Origin: Ferrovibrio sp965278975 | GTDB lineage: Bacteria > Pseudomonadota > Alphaproteobacteria > Ferrovibrionales > Ferrovibrionaceae | Assembly: GCF_965278975.1 (NCBI RefSeq) | Contig: NZ_OZ257126.1 | Span: 4,464,001-4,528,000 of the forward strand | Reading direction: 5' to 3' | DNA length: 64,000 nucleotides | In this document: positions 45,009 to 54,248 of the stretch, in pieces | Layout of the letters: the number at the start of each line of letters is the position of its first letter | How positions within the stretch are numbered: position 1 is the stretch's first letter | The notes under the pieces: model-generated | What the model saw: only the letters and a program-made list of their open reading frames with translations | Database searches by the model: none | What the model was told of the DNA's origin: nothing | Position numbers and translations under genes: made by a program

Positions 45009-45521
45009 ATGGCCCGGCTGTACTACCCGCTGCATCACCTCTGGCGCGACCATCTCCGCGCCTGGCCCGCGCTCGCCTTTTGCCTCGCTCTGATGTTGTT
45101 TAACTCCCCGATATCTGTCATCTTTTTCCTCCTTGGCGGCGTGAGCCTGCTGCTGGCTTGGCTGGGCGGCCACACGCTGTGGCGCCAACAGATCGAGTTC
45201 GAACTCGACGAGCTGGGCGTGGCACGGATCAGCCGCTGGGGCATGGCGTCGCGGCGGCGCGTGGCCTGGGAGGAATTGCGGGGCGTCCGGCTGCGCTACT
45301 ACTCCACCAGGCGCGACCGCAGCGGCGGCTGGATGACGGTGACCATAGCAGGCCCCGGGGGAACAACGTTGCGCGCCGATAGCGATCTTGAGGGATTCGA
45401 GCGTCTTGTGGGCGTGGCCCTGGCGGCTGCCGACAGGCTCGGCCTGCCGCTGGATGAAGCGACCCGGAACAACGCCCGGCTGCTGCAAGGCGGCATGAAG
45501 TGGCAAGAGGCCCATGAATGA
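45009..45521 (+). CDS. Unknown two-helix membrane protein
   Basis: The 170-residue product has two hydrophobic helices (WPALAFCLALMLF and VIFFLLGGVSLLLAWL). A cytoplasmic domain of alternating beta strands (RVAWEELRGVRLRYYSTRRDRSGGWMTVTIAGPGG) is reminiscent of bacterial PH-like domains. It is not recognised as a named family. Its stop overlaps the start of the peptide-transporter ATPase (ATGA), so it is translated together with that importer and may be an accessory part. Confidence 0.7.
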   Translation: MARLYYPLHHLWRDHLRAWPALAFCLALMLFNSPISVIFFLLGGVSLLLAWLGGHTLWRQQIEFELDELGVARISRWGMASRRRVAWEELRGVRLRYYSTRRDRSGGWMTVTIAGPGGTTLRADSDLEGFERLVGVALAAADRLGLPLDEATRNNARLLQGGMKWQEAHE

Positions 45522-47416
45522 GTGGTGTTGACGATACGCCGGTGATCGATGTCCGCGACCTGCGGGTGCATTTCCGCGTCGCCGAGGGCGTGATCAAGGC
45601 GGTGGATGGCGTCAGCTTCCGCGTGCCCCAGGGCAAGACTGTGGCGCTGGTGGGTGAATCTGGCAGCGGCAAGTCGGTGGTGAGCCAGGCGATCATGGGC
45701 ATCCTGCCGCGCGCCGCGGATATCACCAGCGGCGAAATCCTGTTCCGCGACCCGGGGCAGAACGGCGCCATCACCGATATCGCCAAGCTGGAACGCGGCG
45801 GCGAGGCCATGCGCAAGCTGCAGGGCGGTCGCATCTCGATCATCTTCCAGGAGCCGATGACCTCGCTGTCGCCGCTGCACACCATCGGCAACCAGGTGAC
45901 GGAAGCGCTGCGGCTGCACCGCAATGCCAGCCAGGAAGATGCTGACCGGCTTGCCACCGACATGCTGCGCCTGGTCGGCTTCCCCGATCCGGCGCGGGCG
46001 ATGAACACCTATGCCTTCGAGCTTTCCGGCGGCCTGCGCCAGCGCGCCATGATCGCCATGGCGCTGGTCTGCCGCCCGGCCCTGCTGATCGCCGACGAGC
46101 CGACCACGGCGCTGGACGTGACGATCCAGGCGCAGATCCTGAAACTGATCAAGGACCTGCAAAGCGAACTCGGCATGGCCGTGCTGATGATCACCCATGA
46201 TCTCGGCGTCGTAGCCAACATGGCCGACGAGATCGTGGTGATGTACCACGGCAAGGTGATGGAGCGCGGCTCGCTCGACGACATCTTCCGCCATCCCGAG
46301 CATCCCTATCTCAAGGCGCTGCTGAACGCCGTGCCGCGCTTCGACATGAAGCCGGGCGAGCGGCTGGTGCCGATCCGCGAGATCAAGGCCGAAGTCGGCG
46401 GCCTGCTGAAGCGCCGCCCTTCTGTAGCAGAGGAAGCCGGCAAGCCGCTGCTGGAGGTCAACAGCCTGACCAAGCGGTTCTCGATCCGCAAAGGCGGCTT
46501 CTTCGCCAAGCAATCGAATTCGGTGGCGCTGGCGGTGGATGACGTGAGCTTTGCCGTGCAGCGCGGCGAATGTCTGGGCCTGGTCGGCGAAAGCGGCTGC
46601 GGCAAGACCACCACCAGCAAGATGATCATGCGGGCGCTGACGCCGGATGAAGGCAGCATCCGCTTCCATGGCGGCGGCCAGCCGGTGGACGTGCTGCAAC
46701 TGGAAGGCCAGGCGCTGTTCGACTACCGCCGCAAGGTGCAGTTCATTTTCCAGGACCCGTTCTCCTCGCTCAATCCGCGCATGACGGTGTTCGATATCGT
46801 TTCCGAGCCGCTGGTGATCCACCAGATCGGCGACGAGGCCGAACGTTTCGAGCGCGTGAAGGAGCTGATGACCCTGGTGGGTCTGGATGTGCGCCATCTG
46901 CGGCGCTATCCGCACAGCTTCTCCGGCGGCCAGCGCCAGCGCATCGGCATCGCCCGCGCCCTCGCCCTGCAACCTGAATTGCTGATCTGCGACGAGCCAG
47001 TTTCGGCGCTCGACGTGTCGATCCAGGCCCAGGTGCTGAATCTGCTGAAGGACCTGAAAAAGGAACTCGGCCTCACCTACCTGTTCATTTCGCATAATCT
47101 CGCCGTGGTCGATTACATCGCCGACCGCATCGCCGTGATGTGCGCCGGCCGGCTGGTGGAACTGGCGCCGCGCGAATTGCTGTTCAAGCAGCCGGTGCAT
47201 CCCTACACCAAGGCATTGCTCGCCGCCGTGCCGAAGCCGGACCCGAATGCCCGGCTCGATCTCAAGCTGCTGATGGAAGGCAAGGCTTCCATTCCGGCAG
47301 CCTGGCCCGCCCCCTTCACCATTGATGGCACCACGCGCCCCGCCCTGATTGATCTCGGCGAGGGCCATTATGTACGGGCTGCGGCTACCGCCGATGCCCG
47401 GGAGCTCGTGGCATGA
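45518..47416 (+). CDS. yejF: Dual-domain peptide ABC transporter ATPase (YejF-like)
   Basis: The 632-residue product fuses two ATPase domains, as in YejF and related peptide/nickel importers. The first has GESGSGKS, LSGGLRQRAM and ADEPTTALDVTIQ. The second has GESGCGKTT, FSGGQRQRIG and CDEPVSALDVSIQ. Oligopeptide-specific C-terminal segments (HPYLKALLNAVP; HPYTKALLAAVP) follow each domain. It overlaps both neighbours by four bases. The gene order here is F-A-B-E, unlike the A-B-E-F order in E. coli. Confidence 0.9.
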   Translation: MSGVDDTPVIDVRDLRVHFRVAEGVIKAVDGVSFRVPQGKTVALVGESGSGKSVVSQAIMGILPRAADITSGEILFRDPGQNGAITDIAKLERGGEAMRKLQGGRISIIFQEPMTSLSPLHTIGNQVTEALRLHRNASQEDADRLATDMLRLVGFPDPARAMNTYAFELSGGLRQRAMIAMALVCRPALLIADEPTTALDVTIQAQILKLIKDLQSELGMAVLMITHDLGVVANMADEIVVMYHGKVMERGSLDDIFRHPEHPYLKALLNAVPRFDMKPGERLVPIREIKAEVGGLLKRRPSVAEEAGKPLLEVNSLTKRFSIRKGGFFAKQSNSVALAVDDVSFAVQRGECLGLVGESGCGKTTTSKMIMRALTPDEGSIRFHGGGQPVDVLQLEGQALFDYRRKVQFIFQDPFSSLNPRMTVFDIVSEPLVIHQIGDEAERFERVKELMTLVGLDVRHLRRYPHSFSGGQRQRIGIARALALQPELLICDEPVSALDVSIQAQVLNLLKDLKKELGLTYLFISHNLAVVDYIADRIAVMCAGRLVELAPRELLFKQPVHPYTKALLAAVPKPDPNARLDLKLLMEGKASIPAAWPAPFTIDGTTRPALIDLGEGHYVRAAATADARELVA

Positions 47417-49320
47417 AAACTTTCGCCCTCGCCGCAATTCTGCTGACCGCCGCCTTCTCTGCTGCCCCCACTTCAGTGGCCTGGGCGCAGATGACGCTGA
47501 AGGAAACCACCTCGCTCGCCGCCGAAGTTACCGCCGGCAAGCTGCCACCGGTCGAAAAGCGTCTGCCGGAAAATCCGATGGTGGTGCAGTTCACCGCGCC
47601 CTACAAACTCGGCCAGCAAGGCGGCGAGATGCGCACCCTGATCGGCCGCGCCCGCGAACTGCGGCTGCTCAACACCATCAGCTACAACCGCCTGGTGGTC
47701 TATAACGATAAATACGATTTCGTGCCCGATCTCTGCGAACGCTTTGAAGTGCAGGACGAGCGCGTTTTCACCTTCCATCTGCGCAAGGGCCATAAATGGT
47801 CCGATGGCTCGCCCTTCACGGCGGAAGACTTCCGCTATTACTGGGAGGATGTCGCCAACAACGCGGAGATCAGCCCATCGGGTCCGCCGGTGGACCTGCT
47901 GGTGGATGGCGAGCGGCCGGTGGTGGAATTCCCCGATGCCTATACCGTCCGCTATAGCTGGAAGCAGCGCAATCCGAAATTCCTGCCGCGCATTGCCGGC
48001 ACCTCGGCCTTCTATCTCTACCGGCCTTCGACCTACCTGAAGAAGTTTCACGCCAAATACGCCGATCCGGCGGCGCTGGCCAAGGCGGCGGCTGCCGAGA
48101 AGCGCGCCAACTGGGCGGCGTTGCATAACAAGATCGACAACATGGTGGAGAACGACAACCCGGATCTGCCGACCCTGGATGCCTGGATGATCCAGACCCG
48201 GCCGCCCTCGATCCGCTTCGTCGCCGTGCGCAATCCCTATTACCACCGCGTCGATAGCAATGGCGTGCAGCTGCCCTATCTCGACCGCGTGGTGCTGGCC
48301 CAGGCCGATCCGAAGCTGATCCCGGCCAAGGCCGGTGCCGGCGAAGCCGACGTGCAGTTCCGCACCATCGCCTTCTCCAACTTCACCTTCCTGAAGGAAA
48401 ACGAGAAGCGCGCCGGCTACCGCACGCTGCTGTGGAAAACCGCCAAGGGTTCGCATTTCACGCTGTTCCCGAATTTCAACGTGAATGATCCCGCCTGGCG
48501 CAAGCTGGTGCGCGATGTGCGCTTCCGCCGCGCGCTGTCGCATGGCATCGACCGCGAAGCCGTGAACCAGTCGCTGTTCTACGGCCTGGCCCAGGAAGCC
48601 AACAACACCGTGCTGCCCGACAGCCCGCTGTTCCGGCCGATGTACCAGACCCGCGATACCGAATTCGATATCGCCAAGGCGAACAAGCTGCTGGATGAAC
48701 TGGGCCTCACCAAGCGCGGCAGCGATGGCATCCGCCTGCTGCCCGATGGCCGCCCGATGGAAATCATCATCGAGACCGCCGGCGAGGTTTCCGAGCAGAT
48801 CGACATTCTGGAACTGATCGCCGAAAGCTGGCTCAAGGTCGGCATCAAAATGTTCCCCAAGCCGAGCCAGCGCGACGTGCTGCGCAATCGCATCTTCGCC
48901 GGCGAGGCGCTGATGAGCGTGTGGTCGGGCCTGGAGAATGGCGTGCCCAATGCCGCTGCCAGCCCGTCTGAACTGGCGCCGACCTCGCAGTTCCAGCTGC
49001 AATGGCCGAAATGGGGCCAGTTCTATGAGACCAAGGGCCAGAATGGCGAAGCGCCGGACATGGCGGAAGCCAAGGAACTGCTGAAGCTGAACGAGGACTG
49101 GAACGAAGCCGGCGACCTGACCACGCGCGAGCAGGTATGGCACCGCATGCTCACCATCCATATGGAGCAGATGTATACCATCGGCGTGATTACCGGCGTG
49201 TTCCAGCCCATCGTGGTGAACCGAAAGCTGGCCAATGTGCCCGATGAAGGCATCTACAATTGGGACCCCGGCGCGCTGATCGGCATGTACCGGCCGGAAA
49301 ACTTCTGGATGAAGCAGTGA
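47413..49320 (+). CDS. yejA: Peptide ABC transporter substrate-binding protein (YejA-like)
   Basis: The 635-residue periplasmic protein has a signal peptide ending at about AWAQ and the family 5 binding-protein pattern (FTFHLRKGHKWSDGSPFTAEDFRYYWEDV; RFRRALSHGIDREAVNQSLFYG). The length fits the larger YejA-type binding proteins. It overlaps the ATPase gene by four bases and precedes the permease genes. Peptide or microcin-type cargo is inferred from the family. Confidence 0.9.
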   Translation: MKTFALAAILLTAAFSAAPTSVAWAQMTLKETTSLAAEVTAGKLPPVEKRLPENPMVVQFTAPYKLGQQGGEMRTLIGRARELRLLNTISYNRLVVYNDKYDFVPDLCERFEVQDERVFTFHLRKGHKWSDGSPFTAEDFRYYWEDVANNAEISPSGPPVDLLVDGERPVVEFPDAYTVRYSWKQRNPKFLPRIAGTSAFYLYRPSTYLKKFHAKYADPAALAKAAAAEKRANWAALHNKIDNMVENDNPDLPTLDAWMIQTRPPSIRFVAVRNPYYHRVDSNGVQLPYLDRVVLAQADPKLIPAKAGAGEADVQFRTIAFSNFTFLKENEKRAGYRTLLWKTAKGSHFTLFPNFNVNDPAWRKLVRDVRFRRALSHGIDREAVNQSLFYGLAQEANNTVLPDSPLFRPMYQTRDTEFDIAKANKLLDELGLTKRGSDGIRLLPDGRPMEIIIETAGEVSEQIDILELIAESWLKVGIKMFPKPSQRDVLRNRIFAGEALMSVWSGLENGVPNAAASPSELAPTSQFQLQWPKWGQFYETKGQNGEAPDMAEAKELLKLNEDWNEAGDLTTREQVWHRMLTIHMEQMYTIGVITGVFQPIVVNRKLANVPDEGIYNWDPGALIGMYRPENFWMKQ

Positions 49321-49330
49321 GCGCCACGAC

Positions 49331-50356
49331 ATGTTGATGTACCTGGCCCGCCGGCTGCTGCTGATGATCCCGACGCTGCTGATCATCAGCGCCCTGATTT
49401 TCATCATCATCAAGCTGCCGCCCGGCGACTTCCTCAGCAACCAGATCGCGGAGCTGCGCGCCCAGGGCGAAGGCTCGGCGATGGAGCGTGCCGAATTCCT
49501 GCGCCACCAGTATGCGCTGGACCGTACCCTGGTGGAGCAATACGCCATCTGGATGGGCTTCATCCCGGGGCCGAACGGCTTCGCCGGCATGCTGCAGGGC
49601 GATTGGGGCTGGTCGTTCGAGTATAACCGGCCGGTGAGCGAACTGATCGGCGACCGCCTGCTGATGACGGCGGTGATCAATTTCTTCACCATCCTGTTCG
49701 TCTACATTGTCTCCTTCCCGATCGGCGTCTATTCCGCCACGCGGCAATATAGCTGGGGCGATTACGGCTTCACCCTGCTCGGCTATCTCGGCCTCGCCAC
49801 GCCGAATTTCCTGCTCGCCCTGGTGATGCTGTACTATTTCAACATCTGGTTCGGCATGAGCATCGGCGGCCTGGTGGACGAGCATCTGATCGATGCGCCG
49901 TGGAACTGGGAGAAGTTCAAGTCGCTGATGGCGCACATGATCGTGCCGGTGGTGGTGATCGGCACGTCCGGCACGGCGGCGATGATCCGCCGCCTGCGCG
50001 CCAACCTGCTCGATGAATTGCAGAAGCAGTATGTCACCACCGCGCGCGCCAAGGGCGTGCCGCCGATGAAGCTGCTGGTGAAGTATCCGATCCGCATGGC
50101 GCTGAACCCGTTCATCGCCGATATCGGCAACCTGCTGCCGCATATGGTCTCCGGCTCGGTGATCGTGTCCGTGGTAATGAGCCTGCCGACTGCCGGCCCG
50201 ATGCTGCTCGGTGCGCTGCAATCCCTGGATCAGTATCTCGCCGGCTCGTTCCTGATGTTCCTGGCGGTGCTGACCGTGTTCGGCATGCTGGTATCCGATA
50301 TTCTGCTGGCGCTGCTCGATCCGCGCATCCGGCTCACCGGTGGCAAGGCGAAGTAG
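49331..50356 (+). CDS. yejB: Peptide ABC transporter permease (YejB-like)
   Basis: The 341-residue inner-membrane permease has six hydrophobic segments. The N-terminus LARRLLLMIPTLLIISALIFIIIKLPPGDF is typical of DppB/YejB permeases. The ATPase-coupling EAA region is in YVTTARAKGVPPMKLLVKYPIRMALNPF. It begins 10 bp after the binding-protein gene. Confidence 0.92.
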   Translation: MLMYLARRLLLMIPTLLIISALIFIIIKLPPGDFLSNQIAELRAQGEGSAMERAEFLRHQYALDRTLVEQYAIWMGFIPGPNGFAGMLQGDWGWSFEYNRPVSELIGDRLLMTAVINFFTILFVYIVSFPIGVYSATRQYSWGDYGFTLLGYLGLATPNFLLALVMLYYFNIWFGMSIGGLVDEHLIDAPWNWEKFKSLMAHMIVPVVVIGTSGTAAMIRRLRANLLDELQKQYVTTARAKGVPPMKLLVKYPIRMALNPFIADIGNLLPHMVSGSVIVSVVMSLPTAGPMLLGALQSLDQYLAGSFLMFLAVLTVFGMLVSDILLALLDPRIRLTGGKAK

Positions 50357-50357
50357 C

Positions 50358-51545
50358 ATGACCGACAGCACCAACGATACGCGCCTGCAACCCAGTTCTT
50401 CCCTGGGGCATTGGGTTTCCAAGGAACCTTTCGATCCCTATTCCGTCGAGAAGCTGTCGCCGGAGCAGGAACGCTATTATCAGGCGTCGCAATGGCAGAT
50501 GATGTGGTGGAAGTTCAAGCGCCACCGCCTCGGCGTCTGGAGCGCCGTGATCCTGCTGCTGATCTATGGCTCGACGCTGATTTCCGAATTCATCGCGCCC
50601 TACAATGTGCAGACCCGCAATGCGCGCGCCATCTACGCGCCGCCGAGCGAGATTCACCTGTTCCATGAGGGCGAATTCGTCGGCCCGTTCGTCTATGGCC
50701 TGCGCTTCAAGCTCAATGTCGATACGCTGAAACGCGAATACACCGAGGATACGCGCCGGGTGCTGCCGCTGCGCTTCTTCTGCCAGGGCGACGCCTACCA
50801 GTTCTGGGGCGTGATCCCGATGCGCTTCCATTTCGTCTGTCCGTCGGAGGACGGGCATTTCTACTTCATGGGCACCGACCGATTAGGACGCGACATCTAT
50901 TCGCGCATCGTCTACGGCACCCGCATATCGCTCACTGTCGGCCTGATCGGCATCGCCATCAGCTTCATCATCGGCATCGTGCTGGGCGGTATCTCGGGCT
51001 ATTACGGCGGCTGGATCGACAATGTGATCCAGCGCATGATCGAAATCATCCGAAGTTTGCCCGAACTGCCGCTGTGGATGGCGCTCTCGGCCGCCCTGCC
51101 GGTCACCTGGTCGCCGATCGTGGTCTATTTCGGCATCACCATCATCTTGGGCCTGCTCGACTGGCCTGGCCTCGCCCGCGCCGTGCGCTCCAAGCTGCTG
51201 GCCTTGCGCGAGGAGGATTTCTGTACGGCCGCCCAGCTGATGGGCGCCAGCCCCAGCCGCATCATCGGCCGCCACCTGATGCCCAGCTTCATGAGCCATC
51301 TGATCGCCTCGGCCACGCTCTCGATCCCGTCCATGATCCTGGGCGAGACCGCGCTGTCCTTCCTCGGCCTCGGCCTGCGCCCGCCGATCACGTCCTGGGG
51401 CGTGCTGCTGAACGAGGCCCAGAATATCAACGTGGTGGCGCTATATCCCTGGCTGATGGCCCCGGCCATTCCGGTCGTGCTGGTGGTTTTGGCCTTCAAC
51501 TTCTTCGGCGACGGGTTGCGGGACGCCGCCGACCCCTATCGCTGA
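50358..51545 (+). CDS. yejE: Peptide ABC transporter permease (YejE-like)
   Basis: The 395-residue partner permease has a long N-terminal cytoplasmic stretch with SPEQERYYQASQWQMMWWKFKRHRLGVW, then a periplasmic domain and five to six helices. The family motif LGRDIYSRIVYGTRISLTVGL and the coupling region CTAAQLMGASPSRIIGRHLMPSFM are present. ATG 50358 directly follows the yejB stop and is chosen over an in-frame ATG at 50340. A weak terminator-like hairpin follows. Confidence 0.92.
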   Translation: MTDSTNDTRLQPSSSLGHWVSKEPFDPYSVEKLSPEQERYYQASQWQMMWWKFKRHRLGVWSAVILLLIYGSTLISEFIAPYNVQTRNARAIYAPPSEIHLFHEGEFVGPFVYGLRFKLNVDTLKREYTEDTRRVLPLRFFCQGDAYQFWGVIPMRFHFVCPSEDGHFYFMGTDRLGRDIYSRIVYGTRISLTVGLIGIAISFIIGIVLGGISGYYGGWIDNVIQRMIEIIRSLPELPLWMALSAALPVTWSPIVVYFGITIILGLLDWPGLARAVRSKLLALREEDFCTAAQLMGASPSRIIGRHLMPSFMSHLIASATLSIPSMILGETALSFLGLGLRPPITSWGVLLNEAQNINVVALYPWLMAPAIPVVLVVLAFNFFGDGLRDAADPYR

Positions 51546-51572
51546 GCGCCTTGTCAACCGCCTAAAAGTTCA

Positions 51573-51593
51573 GCAACCCCTAGTGGTTGTTTT
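51573..51593 (+). terminator. Possible weak terminator after the peptide importer
   Basis: A 5-bp stem CAACC/GGTTG (51574-51578, 51585-51589) with a six-base loop is followed by TTTT. It sits about 28 bp past the permease stop. The stem is short. Confidence 0.35.
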
Positions 51594-51660
51594 CCCTTTC
51601 CATTTCCGTGGACGGGGAGCATCATGCGGCAAATGTCGTTGGCAAGCGGGGATGGCTTAG

Positions 51661-53433
51661 GTGCCTAGAGTCGAATTTCTCCGGCACAAGGAGAATACCG
51701 ACGAGATACGCGTTCACCAGGCGGTGCATCTGGTCAAGATGGTGCCGTTCATGGTCTTCGGCAACCTGCTCTGCATGGCTGCCAGCATCCTCAATGCCCC
51801 CAATGTCTTCCTGAACCACTACGTCTACCTGCCCTACGCCATCATCACGCTGCTGATGCTGCCGATGCTGATGAACTGGCGCAAATTCGCCGATGCGCCG
51901 GCGCCGATGCGGGTGAGCCGCGGCCGCGTGCGCCGCGCCAGCATCCACGCCCTGCTGCTCGGCCTCGCCTGGTCGGCGGCCTGCATCATGACCTTCCCGC
52001 ATCTCGATGCCCAGCAACAGTCGATGTTCGTCGGCATCATGGGCGTGATGATGGTGGGCGGCGGCTCGGCACTCTCGCGCATGCCAACCAGCGGCGTCAG
52101 CTTCGGCCTGCCGCTCGGCATCGTGCTGCTGGTCTGCGGCGTGGTGTTCGACCGCACGCCTAACCGCGTCGTCACCTTCGGCGTGGTGATGGCCATCATC
52201 GCCTATGCCCAGGTGCTGCGCTTCAACTGGCTGGCTTTCGTCGAGCATGTGCGCACCGATGTGTCGCGCCGCGCCCTGCAGGATCGGCTGAATGCCCAGG
52301 AGGCCATCGCCAGCGCCCAGCGCGGCCTGATGGAAGCACTGCCCTTCCCGCTGGTGGTGACGCGTGGCGAAATGGCCCTATTCGCCAGCCCCTCGGCGAT
52401 GCAGGTATTCGGCCTCAAGCCGCAGGACCTGAACAACCCCGATCTCTCCAACCGCCGCTACTTCGCCCGCGACGAGGATTTCCGCTATCTCGCCGGCTGC
52501 CAGTTGCGCAACGAAGCCGTGCCGGAAATGCAGGTGCTGTTCAACGGCGCCAATGGCACCACCTTCTGGGCGCTGGTTTCGTGCAAGCCGATCAAGTTCG
52601 GCGGCGGCGAAGCCTGGATCAATGCCATCATGCCGATGGAAGAGCGCATGAAGGTGGAGCGTGAACTGGCCAAGGCCAAGGAGCATGCCGAACTGGCGAG
52701 CAATGCAAAGACCGATTTCCTCGCCTCGATGAGCCATGAGCTGCGCACGCCGCTCAACGCCATCATCGGCTATTCCGAAATCCTGCTGGAGGAAGCCGAG
52801 GAGGAAGGCAACAAGATCTATGCCGACGACCTGGGCAAGATCCGCACCGCCGGCCGCCATATCCTGGCGCTGATCAACGACATACTCGATATAACCAAGA
52901 TCGAGGCCGGCAAGATGGAAATGACGCCGGAGCATGTCACCTTGCCCGACCTGATGGGCGATGTGAGTGCCGTGATCCGCCGCCTGATGGAGAAGAACGG
53001 CAACCAGTTCACGATGGAGAACGATGCCAGCGTGGAAGCGCTGTGGACCGACGTGACCAAGGCACGCCAGACCATCATCAACCTGCTGTCCAATGCCGCC
53101 AAGTTCACCCGCGATGGCAGCGTGGTGATCCGCGTCACCTCGGAACAGCGCCAGGGCAAGGACGGGGGCGAGGCCGAGGACTGGCTGCGCTTCACCATCA
53201 CCGATACCGGCATCGGCATCCCCGAGGACCAGATCGAGAATATCTTCGATGAATTCAACCGCGGCGACAGCAACACCGCGCGGCATTTCGGCGGCACCGG
53301 CCTGGGCCTGGCGCTGAGCCGCAAGATCGCCCGCCTGCTCGGCGGCGATATCACCGCCCGCTCCAAGGTCGGCGAAGGCTCGGTATTCGAATTCACCATG
53401 CCGGCGCGGCTGGCCGAGGTGGAAACAGCATGA
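51661..53433 (+). CDS. Membrane sensor histidine kinase
   Basis: The 590-residue kinase has about six hydrophobic segments in residues 25-190, forming an integral membrane sensor. A PAS-like region follows (residues 215-325), then a HisKA domain with H359 in ASMSHELRTPLNAIIGYSE, and the ATPase domain (LLSNAAKFT; DTGIGIPEDQIENIFDEF; GGTGLGLALSRKIARLLGG). The HisKA helix resembles PleC/DivJ kinases, but that is weak evidence. The start is GTG. It overlaps a single-domain receiver gene by ATGA. Confidence 0.9.
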   Translation: MPRVEFLRHKENTDEIRVHQAVHLVKMVPFMVFGNLLCMAASILNAPNVFLNHYVYLPYAIITLLMLPMLMNWRKFADAPAPMRVSRGRVRRASIHALLLGLAWSAACIMTFPHLDAQQQSMFVGIMGVMMVGGGSALSRMPTSGVSFGLPLGIVLLVCGVVFDRTPNRVVTFGVVMAIIAYAQVLRFNWLAFVEHVRTDVSRRALQDRLNAQEAIASAQRGLMEALPFPLVVTRGEMALFASPSAMQVFGLKPQDLNNPDLSNRRYFARDEDFRYLAGCQLRNEAVPEMQVLFNGANGTTFWALVSCKPIKFGGGEAWINAIMPMEERMKVERELAKAKEHAELASNAKTDFLASMSHELRTPLNAIIGYSEILLEEAEEEGNKIYADDLGKIRTAGRHILALINDILDITKIEAGKMEMTPEHVTLPDLMGDVSAVIRRLMEKNGNQFTMENDASVEALWTDVTKARQTIINLLSNAAKFTRDGSVVIRVTSEQRQGKDGGEAEDWLRFTITDTGIGIPEDQIENIFDEFNRGDSNTARHFGGTGLGLALSRKIARLLGGDITARSKVGEGSVFEFTMPARLAEVETA

Positions 53434-53813
53434 CCAAGATCCTGATCGTCGAGGATAACGAGATGAACCGCGACATGCTGGGCCGCCGCCTGGCCAAGCG
53501 CGGCTTCGCCATCTGCTTCGCCATCACCGGCGAGGAATGTCTCGACGTGGCGCCGCGCGAGATGCCGGACCTGGTGCTGATGGATATCGGCCTGGGCGAA
53601 GGCATCGACGGCCTGGAAACGACACGGCGGCTGAAGGCCGATCCGGCCATGGCGCAAATCCCGGTCATTGCGCTGACCGCCCATGCGCTGGCTACCGACC
53701 GCGAGAAATGCCTCGCCGCCGGTTGTGCCGATTACGACACCAAGCCGGTGGACCTGGATCGCCTGCTGAGCAAGATCGGCACCCTCCTCTCCAACGACAC
53801 GCCGCCCGCATGA
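53430..53813 (+). CDS. Single-domain response regulator (DivK-like)
   Basis: The 127-residue protein is one receiver domain without an output domain: ILIVEDNEMNRDML at the start, phospho-acceptor D52 in LVLMDIGLGEGIDGLE, and the KPVD lysine near the end. The VEDNEMNRDML start and IPVIALTAHALATDREKCLAAGCADYDTKP block resemble DivK. It overlaps the kinase and the next receiver by four bases each, so it likely receives phosphate from that kinase. Confidence 0.88.
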   Translation: MTKILIVEDNEMNRDMLGRRLAKRGFAICFAITGEECLDVAPREMPDLVLMDIGLGEGIDGLETTRRLKADPAMAQIPVIALTAHALATDREKCLAAGCADYDTKPVDLDRLLSKIGTLLSNDTPPA

Positions 53814-54211
53814 ACCGCCAATCCTTCGCCGCCTACCGCGTGCTGGTCGTCGATGACCAGCATGAGATGATTGATCTGCTGTCACGCATGCTGCGGCGCA
53901 TGGGCTTCACCGATCTGCATACCGCCCACAGCGCGCGGGAAGCGGAAGAACTGCTGAACAAGCAATCGTTCCACCTGCTGCTCACCGATTACGCCATGAC
54001 CGGCAACAGTGGCGCCGCCCTGGTGGCCAAACTGCGCTCCGGCGACCTGCCCTGGGCAACGCCGAGCGATACCCCGGCGATCATGATCACCGGCCATGGC
54101 GAGCGCGACTTCGTGATCCAGGCGCGCAATGTCGGCGTCAATGCCTATCTGGTGAAGCCGGTGACGCCGCAGCAGCTTGAAGCCAAGATAGCCGTCGTTT
54201 TGCGCGGCTAG
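53810..54211 (+). CDS. Single-domain response regulator
   Basis: The 133-residue protein is a second stand-alone receiver, more divergent than the first: VLVVDDQHEMIDLLSRMLRRMGF, phospho-acceptor D60 in HLLLTDYAMTGNSG, and KPVTPQQLEAKI. The frame opens far upstream at 53537, but ATG 53810 overlaps the previous stop and starts the domain. It closes a three-gene kinase-receiver-receiver unit. Confidence 0.88.
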   Translation: MNRQSFAAYRVLVVDDQHEMIDLLSRMLRRMGFTDLHTAHSAREAEELLNKQSFHLLLTDYAMTGNSGAALVAKLRSGDLPWATPSDTPAIMITGHGERDFVIQARNVGVNAYLVKPVTPQQLEAKIAVVLRG

Positions 54212-54248
54212 CGCACACCCAGCGTAAAACGGTTGCGCGGCTAGAGCG

